Source: Zea mays (lineage: Eukaryota; Streptophyta; Magnoliopsida; Poales; Poaceae). Taken from it: a stretch of DNA of 64,000 nucleotides. The stretch covers positions 265,320,622-265,384,621 of the forward strand of contig NC_050096.1 in NCBI RefSeq assembly GCF_902167145.1, written 5' to 3'. The notes below the pieces were generated by a model that did no database searches, was not told where the DNA came from, and was given only the letters and a program-made list of their open reading frames with translations. Of this stretch, positions 56,901-64,000 are shown piece by piece. The position numbers and the translations under genes were made by a program. How positions within the stretch are numbered: position 1 is the stretch's first letter; every line of letters begins with the position of its first letter.

Positions 56901-57205
56901 CGCAACTACTTTGGATGAGGCAAACCCTCAGGGACTTTGGCTACAATCTGAGCAAAGTCCCACTCCTATGTGATAATGAGAGTGCTATCCGCATGGCGGA
57001 AAATCCTGTTGAGCACAGCCGCACAAAGCACATAGACATCCGGCATCACTTTTTGAGAGACCACCAGCAAAAGGGGGATATCGAAGTGTTTCATGTTAGC
57101 ACCGAGAACCAGCTAGCCGATATCTTTACCAAGCCTCTAGATGAGAAGACCTTTTGCAGGCTGCGTAGTGAGCTAAATGTCTTAGATTCGCGGAACTTGG
57201 ATTGA
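54000..57205 (+). pseudogene. Element C pol, one apparent frameshift in RNase H
   Basis: Open from 54000 to TGA 56730-56732 and, in the next frame, from about 56710 to 57205. Protease: [13 protein letters not shown] (about 54031). GAG-pre-integrase and zinc motif: [14 protein letters not shown] ... CAACQAGK. Integrase core: [11 protein letters not shown] and a catalytic Glu in [10 protein letters not shown]. Reverse transcriptase: [20 protein letters not shown] and [11 protein letters not shown]. RNase H: DYAGCKVDRKSTSG, STAEAEYVA and HIDIRHHFLRD. A single missing base near 56712 separates reverse transcriptase from RNase H. Everything else looks intact, so it could have been lost very recently or be a sequencing error. 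Confidence 0.88.
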
Positions 57206-57993
57206 ATTATAGCATACGTGTGTTTCTGCCTTTGATCATGTTCATTCTGCATTTTGTTGCTTATTGTGGTGCTCAAGTTGTACTAACACTCCCTGGACCT
57301 CACAAGTCCGTTGCAAAGTGATGCACATGTTTAGGGGGAGATGTGTTACAACTTGACCCTTTGAGACTAACCATATGCTTGAGTTTGCTTGATTTAGTCT
57401 CGAAGGAGAATTGAAAGGGAAAAGGTGGACTTGGACCATGAAAGACTTCCACTGCACTCCGATGAGAGGGTAACTTATTCCAAGTCCATCTCACGTACTC
57501 TTATTGCCATTTGCTCTTAATTAAAGATTTTGGTGAGGCAATGGGGTTCTCGGGCCAAAGTTGATCCCGTTTTGGTGCTTGATGCCAAAGGGGGAGAAAA
57601 TAAAGGCCAAAGCAATAAATGGATCAGCTACCACTTGAGAGATTTTGAAAATAGTAGAATAGAGCTTTTGGTTTGTTCAAAACTCTTGCATTGTCTCTTT
57701 CATCAAAAGTTGGCTTCTTGTGGGGAGAAGTATTGATTATGGGAAATAGGGGGAGTTTTTGAAATCTTTGATCAATCTCTTTTGGAATGACTCTCTTTAT
57801 GCTTCAACATGTGTGTTTGACTTAGAGATAGAGATTTGAGTTTGATTTGCAAAAACAAACCAAGTGGTGGCAAAGGATGATCCATATATGCCAAAATTGA
57901 ATCAAAATAAATTTGAGTTTTATTTGAAGTGATTTTGCACTTGTTCTAGTTGCTTTATGTTGTGTTGGCATAAATCACCAAAAAGAGGGAGAT
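57206..57993 (+). other. 3' untranslated region and polypurine tracts of element C
   Basis: Non-coding. G-rich purine tracts recur: ttagggggaga (about 57331), aaagggggagaaaa (about 57588), atagggggag (about 57748) and aaaaagagggagat (57981-57993) directly at the 3' LTR. Repeated polypurine tracts upstream of the 3' LTR are a known Sirevirus trait. No envelope-like frame. Confidence 0.75.
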
Positions 57994-59262
57994 TGAAAGG
58001 GAAATGTGCCTTTGGGCCATTTCTAAGTATTTTGGTGATTGAGTGCAAACACAAGTGCTTAAATGTGAATTTATGCCCACGGATGAACAAAGTGCAAATC
58101 AAGAGTAAAGGTATGTTTCTAAGACTTAGTACATTGGTTTTGTGTACTCATATACTTATCTAAGTGTTAGAAACAGAAAGAAGAAAGAAGAGAAGAGTTG
58201 GCTGTGTACAGCCAAAAGGCTGTTTCGGTCTGGGGCACCGGACTGTCCGGTGGTGCACCGGACAGTGTCCGGTGCGCCAGGCTGCCTCGAGCGAAGAGGC
58301 CGCTCTCGGGAATTTGCCGACGGCGTACGGCTAAAATTCACCGGACTGTCTGGTGTGCACCGGACTGTCCGGTGAGCCAACGGTCGGCCGGGCCAACGGT
58401 CGGCCGCGCGATCTGCGCGAGACACGTGGCCAAGCCAACGGTCGGAAGGGGGCACCGGACTGTCCGGTGTGCACCGGACATGTCTGGTGCGCCATCGGCT
58501 CCCAGATCTCCAACGGTCTGCAACGGTCGACTGCGCTGTTTATGGAAATAAATCGGGCACCGGACAGTGTCCGGTGTGCACCGGACTGTCCGGTGCACCC
58601 GACGACAGAAGGCAAGGATGGCCTTCCAGATTTGTTCTCAACGGCTCCTAGCTGCCTTGGGGCTATAAAAGGGACCCCTAGGCGCATGGAGGAGTACACC
58701 AAGCATTCCTACAACATTCCTAAGCACCAAGACATCGATCTCGCGCATTCGTTTCATTGTGATAGCATATAGAGCTCTTGTGGAGTTGTGAACTCTTTGA
58801 GTTGTGTTGCGAGCTCTTGTTGCTGCTTGTGTGCGTGTTGTTGCTCTGATCTTTTGAAGTCTTGTGTGCGTTGCTCATTCCCTCCCTTACTCCGTATTTC
58901 TTTGTGAATCTCAAGTGTAAGGGTGAGAGACTCCAAGTTGTGGAGATTCCTCGCAAACGGGATATTGAAAGGCAAAGCAAAACACCATGGTATTCAAGTT
59001 GGTCTTTGGACCGCTTGAGAGGGGTTGATTGCAACCCTCGTCCGTTGGGACGCCACAACGTGGAGTAGGCAAGCGTTGGTCTTGGCCGAACCACGGGATA
59101 AACCACTGTGTCATCTCTGTGTTTGATCTCTTGTGGTATTGTGTTTTGTTGAGACTCCTCTCTAGCCACTTGGCAATAATTGTGCTAACACTTAACAAGC
59201 TTTTGTGGCTATAAGTTTAAGTTTTACAGGATCACCTATTCACCCCCCTCTAGGTGCTCTCA
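57994..59262 (+). repeat. 3' LTR of element C
   Basis: 1269 bp. Compared with the 5' LTR I count about seven substitutions, one extra 19-bp palindrome unit near 58577 (eight units against seven) and a C-run shorter by three. Confidence 0.94.
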
Positions 59263-59267
59263 CCGTA

Positions 59268-59573
59268 GCATACCGTCTGGAATTACCGGAATCCATGTCC
59301 GACATCCACAATGTGTTTCACGTATCCCAGCTCCGCAAATGCCTGCAAGCACCAGAAAGTCACATCGAAGAAGAGACAATGCAGATTCAGAAAGACCTTC
59401 AGTACCGTGAGAAGCCAGTGAAGATTCTTGATTCAGCAGTCAGAAAGACCCGCACCTCAGAGGTGAAGCTCTGTAAAGTTCAGTGGAGCAGAGAAGGAGA
59501 AGAGGAAGCTACCTGGGAGAGTGAGGACTCCTTGAGGAGGGAATACCCTTATCTTTTCTCAAATCCAGTCTAA
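59268..59573 (+). pseudogene. Element B pol, part 3: integrase C-terminus and chromodomain
   Basis: After element C the frame continues with YRLELPESMSDIHNVFHVSQ, the conserved integrase tail, then a chromodomain-like segment (ILDSAVRKTRT ... KVQWSREGEEEATWESEDSL) and stops at 59573. In chromoviruses this domain recognises histone marks and guides insertion. This short part is undamaged. Confidence 0.88.
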
Positions 59574-59591
59574 ATCTCGAGGCCGAGATTC

Positions 59592-59609
59592 CTTTAAGTG
59601 GGGTAGGTT
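59592..59609 (+). other. Polypurine tract region of element B
   Basis: ctttaagtggggtaggtt directly precedes the 3' LTR; gtggggtagg-type tracts prime plus-strand synthesis in this group. Confidence 0.6.
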
Positions 59610-60972
59610 TGTAACATCCCAAAATCCCAACCAAGGTTTGAAACCCTAACCTCCTAATCCCCCCCTTATTTTATTTTTCTCCCTTAAACTATACCCTTAG
59701 AACCCCTTCTCATATGCATACACTTGAAATAATTAGAGCACCTCACATAGACTATATTCATCACTCAAGATCATTTAGAGAATATTTTTGGTTTCAAAAG
59801 AAAAAGAAACAAAAAGAAACAAAAATAGAAAAAGGAAAAGAAAGGAATTAGAATTAGAAAAAGAAAAGAAAAAAGAGAAACTCCTTCCCCCTCCTCGGCT
59901 GGGCCGTATCTGGCCCAACCAGCCCCTGCACGCCCGCGCTCCCCTCCTCTCTCCCCGGCCCAGGCGGCCCAGCTCCGCGTGCCACTCCCTCTCGCTGACA
60001 GCCTGGCCCCGCCCGTCAGTGTCTCGTCCCCCTCCCTCTCGCGTCGCTCCCTCTCGCTGGCAGCCAGGGCCCGCATGCCAGCTTCGTCTTTCTCGCCCAT
60101 CCCTCACCGGCGCATCCGCCGCCGAGCCCCCCCCCCTCGCCCCGTCGCCTCGCCATTAAGGCTCGCCCAACCTCCGCGACAACCCCGCCACTGTACTCGA
60201 GCCGTCCCCTCACCCCCCCCCCCCCGCCTGCCCGAGCCATCTCAATCGGCGTTAGCGCCATTCCCGCCATCATGGCGAGCTCGCCGGTGCTCGTCGTCTC
60301 CTCCATCCCCCTCCCTCCCCCGAGCACCTATAAAAAGACCCGCCCGAGCCCCGTCTTCACCACATAGCTCCGGCCATCTCCACTGCCTTCTTCCCCGAGC
60401 CTATCGAGCTAGCGCCGCCGTGCCTCCCTCATCGCTCCGGTGAGCTCCCTTCCCCCCTCTCTAGCGATCCTCTCTAGCCTCCCTCATCCAATTAAACTAT
60501 GCTCGAAGCTCCACCACACTCTCACGGTCATAGGGCGCCACTTTTCCCCCTCTATTGTGGCCGGCAACCGCACCGGCGGCATCACCGCCGCGGACACTCG
60601 CCACCGTGCCGCGGACCGGCCGCCATAGGCCACTGCCGGTCCAATTCACCCCACCCCCGTGACCCCTTCACCCGCCCGTGCTTCGCCACCGCTTCCCCGC
60701 CAAAGAACCGGACCCACGATGGAGAACCGTCGCGGGACTCGCCGCTGGCCGGACCCCGGTCGAGCCCCCCTTCCTCCGTGCCGTCAACGCCGTCAGCCCC
60801 TCCCTCTCTCTGGCGTGCGGGCCCGCGCCACGGCGCCGTCCCCCGCCGTCGCCCCGCACAGCTGGGCCAACTGGGCCGCAAGCACGCTCGCGCCTGGTGG
60901 GCCGAAATCCCCCCCCGGCCCAGCTAGCTGGAAATTCCTTTTTCTTTTTCTTTTCCCATTTCTTTTCCCCAT

Positions 60973-61018
<46 letters not shown>

Positions 61019-62037
61019 GCTGATATTTTATGCACCAAAAATAGTCTAAATAAATTATAGGGCATAAAAATAATAAGGTATAAGAATTTGCACACCCCAC
61101 TAAAGTCACTATGTTTGATGTATTGTTATTATCTGTGTTTGATTAGCGGAAGAGGGATCCGATCCTTCGGAACTTATAGCTCCGGAAGAAGGGCAAGAAC
61201 CCGACCCCTCCGAGATAAACCTCTTGTGCCAGGAAAGCTTCGACGAAGGCAAGTCCATCCTTCCCTTGATGCATTATTTACCCATTTCTCTCTACCACTG
61301 CCTAAGCCTGGAATATGGGATGGGAATCGAATTGCATGGTGAGCATGAGAGAGCCCGCATTAACTATTACTTTGATTAAAAGATATGGGGTAAGTAAAAG
61401 GGTGCAAGTAACATGTTTTCCAAAAAGTGTGCGATGAAGGGTATTCACCCTCATCACCTGGTGAGTAGGATGATCAGGGACTCCCTGGTTTAGGGGAGGG
61501 CCTAAGGTGTTGGCTCAGCTGGTTTAGGCGTGAGCAGAAGGATTGTCCTCTCGTATAAGGACCAGTTTGTCATCTTTCATTACCTGTACTCATAAAAAGT
61601 ACAACCACTCGAGGTTGTGTGGGCAGCCACTCGATCTGAACTCGTACGATCCAACCCCAGGGTTATGAAGGCTGGGGAGCACCGAGAGGATAAGGAGGGG
61701 GAAAGTTTTGTCCGGTTTGGACATGGCGGTGGCCCGACTCCTTCCGGTATAACCGTTAAGGTTAGGACGTGCAAGGAAGGAAAGAGTTTCGGATTCGGAC
61801 CTCATTGGCCATGAGATCGCAGAGTCGGACTAGTGGGTAAAGTGTACCCCTCTACGCAGAGTCTAAACCTATTCCACTGCGCTTTATGATTTTCGGCTCA
61901 CTCTCGAGCTTGTATCCCCCGGTATTGTAATAACATTATTCAGACTCTGTAACTATTTGAAGTAATGAATGTGGTTACTAGCGTCTTGGGACTAGTAATT
62001 GTATCACATTTGAGTCCCAAAGGATCGGGACGCTTCA
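59610..62037 (+). repeat. 3' LTR of element B
   Basis: 2428 bp. Collinear with the 5' LTR except for a 418-bp deletion matching 30517-30934, with TTC microhomology at the break, and an expanded (AT)n run at about 60978-61012. TATA box ctataaaaag at about 60329. Confidence 0.92.
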
Positions 62038-63913
62038 GTCCAGCACCGCATCGCTGACGATGCCAGGGCGAGGCTGCCCCCGGCTTCCAGTGGGGTCGGC
62101 CAGAACCTGGCTGCAGCGGCAATACTACTCTTGGCGATGCCGGAGCCATCCACCATCGAGGGGCGGCGTATCCAGGGAGAACTCAAGAATCTCCTGGAGG
62201 ATGCCGCGATCCGACGGGCCGAGAGCTCTGCCTCCCAAAGGCAAGGGTACCCCCCGGAGCATCGCGCCGCGACTTCCCGATTCATGCGGGAGGTCTCGGT
62301 CCACACCGGGCGCACGCGGGATGCAACGCCTGCAGCCCCGGGTCGCCTCGGCAACGAGCACCACCACCGCGACCGTCGAGCCCACCTCGACGAGAAGGTG
62401 CGCCGAGGCTACCACCCCAGGCGTGGGGGACGCTACGACAGCGGGGAGGATCGGAGCCCCTCGCCCGAACCACCCGGTCCGCAAGCTTTCAGCCGGGCCA
62501 TACGACGGGCGTCGTTCCCGACCCGGTTCCGAGCCCCGACTACCATCACTAAGTACTCGGGGGAAACAAGGCCGGAACTGTGGCTCGCGGACTACCGGCT
62601 GGCCTGCCAGCTGGGTGGAACGGACGATGACAACCTCATCATCTGCAACCTCCCCCTGTTCCTCTCCGACGCCGCCCGGGCCTGGCTGGAGCATCTGCCT
62701 CCTGCGCAGATCTCCAACTGGGACGACCTGGTCAAAGCCTTCACCGAAAACTTTCAGGGCACATATGTGCGCCCTGGGAACTCCTGGGATCTCCGAAGCT
62801 GCCGCCAGCAGCCGGGAGAATCCCTGCGGGACTACATCCAACGATTTTCGAAGCAGCGCACCGAGCTGCCCAACATCACCGACTCAGATGTCATCAGCGC
62901 GTTCCTCGTTGGCACCACTTGCCGCGACCTGGTGAGCAAGCTGGGTCGCAAGACTCCCACCAGGGCGAGCGAGCTGATGGACATCGCCACCAAGTTCGCC
63001 TCTGGTCAGGAGGCGGTCGAGGCCATCTTCCGGAAGAACATGCAGCCTCAGGGACGCCAACAGGAGGACGTCCCCGAGGCGTCCGCCCAGCGCGGCACGA
63101 AGAAGAAGGCCAAGAAGAAGTCGCAAGCGAAATGCGACGCCGCCGATGCAGATCTTGTCGCCGCCGCCGAGCACAGGAACCCTCGGAAGCCTCCCGGAGG
63201 GGCCAACCTGTTCGACAAGATGCTCAAGGAGTCGTGCCCCTATCATCAGGGTCCCGTCAAGCACACCCTTGAGGAATGTGTCATGCTTCGGCGCTACTTC
63301 CACAAGGCCGGGCCCCCGGCGGAAAGTGGCAGAGCCCACGACAACGACAAGAAGGAAGGCAACAAGGCAGAAGAGTTCCCCGAGGTCCATGACTGCTTCA
63401 TGATCTACGGTGGGCGGGTGGCGAACGCCTCAGCTCGGCACCGCAAGCAGGAGCGCCGGGAGGTCTGCTCGGTGAAGGTGGCGGCACCAGTCTACCTAGA
63501 CTGGTCCGACAAGCCCATCACCTTCGACCAAGGCGACCACCCCGACCGCGTGCCGAGCCCAGGAAAGTACCCGCTTGTTGTCGACCCCGTCATCGGCAAC
63601 GTCAGACTCACCAAGGTCCTCATGGACGGAGGCAGCAGCCTCAACATCATCTACGCCGAGACCCTCGGGCTCTTGCAGATCGATCTGTCCACGATCCGGG
63701 CCGATGCGGCGCCCTTTCACGGGATCATCCCCGGGAAGCGTGTCCAGCCCCTTGGACAACTCGATCTGTCCGTCTGCTTCGGGACTCCCTCCAACTTTTG
63801 AAAGGAAACCCTCACGTTCGAGGTGGTTGGGTTCCGAGGAACCTACCACGCCGTACTGGGGAGACCATGCTACGCCAAGTTCATGGCCGTCCCCAACTAC
63901 ACCTACCTCAAGC
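62038..63913 (+). pseudogene. Element A gag to protease, 3' part
   Basis: After the duplicated GTCCA the frame resumes where the 5' part stopped and stays open to a TGA at 63799-63801 (D has CGA there). It covers the gag core (RAWLEHLPPAQISNWDDLV, ESLRDYIQRFSKQRTELP), a Cys/His motif CPYHQGPVKHTLEEC, and the aspartic protease region with VLMDGGSSLNIIY. Past the stop the same frame continues until the hAT-like end at 63914. Compared with D it lacks D's stops at 38189 and 38453 and the extra base near 39101, so it preserves this part of the protein better. Confidence 0.85.
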
Positions 63914-64000
63914 CAGGGGCGGAGGGCCCAGTATGGCCCAATATTGCCTGGGCAATACCTTGGGCCAGCCCAGTAAGAGATTAGGGCAACAGGCTTAGAT
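63914..64000 (+). mobile_element. hAT-like element end, continues beyond the window
   Basis: Element A matches element D up to 'cctcaagc' (63906-63913), then the sequence changes to CAGGGGCGGAGGGCCCAG, a hAT-style terminus (CAGGG start). The 8-mer 63906-63913 would be the target duplication. The rest, with the other end, is outside the window. Confidence 0.55.

Larger units (their letters stand above)
50314..59262 (+). mobile_element. Element C: Sirevirus (Copia, Opie/Ji-type), young insertion in element B
   Basis: LTRs at 50314-51566 and 57994-59262, target duplication CCGTA (50309-50313, 59263-59267). Total 8949 bp. The large gag with zinc knuckle, the order protease-integrase-reverse transcriptase-RNase H, the LTR palindromes and the TGGTATCGGAGC primer site place it among Sireviruses. 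The LTRs differ by about seven substitutions, so it is the youngest layer of the nest. No envelope-like ORF is present. Confidence 0.94.
28275..62037 (+). mobile_element. Element B: chromovirus (Tekay/Del-type gypsy), split by D and C
   Basis: LTRs at 28275-31097 and 59610-62037, target duplication GTCCA (28270-28274 and 62038-62042). Own sequence is about 10.8 kb once D (34981-48954) and C (50314-59262) with their duplications are removed. Order: PBS, extra ORF, gag with zinc knuckle, protease, reverse transcriptase, RNase H, integrase, chromodomain. This order and the C-terminal chromodomain place it in the chromovirus branch. Gag-pol has many stops and frameshifts. Confidence 0.92.
25784..63913 (+). 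mobile_element. Element A: Tat-lineage gypsy retrotransposon, split by element B
   Basis: A 5' LTR (25784-27107), primer site and gag are followed by element B inserted at 28274/28275; gag then resumes at 62043 in the same frame after the duplicated GTCCA. The element continues to 63913, where a hAT-like end interrupts it; pol and the 3' LTR lie beyond the window. Its gag is closely related to that of element D, so both belong to one Tat-lineage group (Flip/Gyma/Xilon-like in style; the exact family is not settled). Confidence 0.88.

Overview
The window looks like a chromosome segment from maize or a close relative (Zea). The evidence is the mix of repeats: Sirevirus LTRs with the CACCGGAC/GTCCGGTG palindrome, Tat-lineage gypsy LTRs opening with a GGGACCATAATTAGGGG-type end, a CACTA element whose subterminal repeats are CACTCGGCAAAG, and grass-type intron-containing genes with GC-rich first exons. 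Everything was read by eye; no database search was run.

Layout. Positions 1-990 hold the 3' ends of two nested Sirevirus LTRs. Positions 1000-15760 form a small gene island: a SAUR gene on the minus strand (2305-2616), a SAUR gene on the plus strand (6395-6706), a nine-exon gene for an At4g15545-like coiled-coil protein (10111-12649, a clean 342-codon frame after splicing), and a two-exon LBD transcription factor gene on the minus strand (13441-14904). Between and inside them lie small DNA elements: Tourist-like MITEs at 1659, 3630, 4681 and, in an intron, 10671, plus a 300-bp Helitron-like element at 8557.

Positions 15759-23729 are dominated by DNA transposons: a hAT-type element with an 8-bp target duplication (15759-16602), an intact PIF/Harbinger element with an uninterrupted DD35E transposase (16789-18826), and a CACTA fragment carrying a remnant of the first transposase exon. 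A solo Tat-type LTR (20167-21809, minus) probably sits inside the CACTA fragment. Positions 23730-25783 hold unclassified LTR-like debris.

Positions 25784-64000 are one continuous nest of LTR retrotransposons, resolved here by target-site duplications. Element A (Tat-lineage gypsy, starts 25784, runs off the right edge) is split in its gag by element B (chromovirus of the Tekay/Del type, 28275-62037, duplication GTCCA). B is split twice: in RNase H by element D (a second Tat element, 34981-48954, duplication ATATT) and in the 3' part of pol by element C (a young Sirevirus, 50314-59262, duplication CCGTA). A is hit again at 63914 by a hAT-like end that leaves the window. A, B and D carry premature stops and frameshifts; C is nearly intact, with one apparent frameshift in RNase H.

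The four host genes show no sign of forming a pathway, although SAUR and LBD families are both tied to auxin-related growth in plants. The least ordinary items are a coiled-coil ORF between the primer site and gag of element B, a complete-looking single-ORF PIF/Harbinger element, and the dual RNase H arrangement in element D. I did not find a clearly new biological system.
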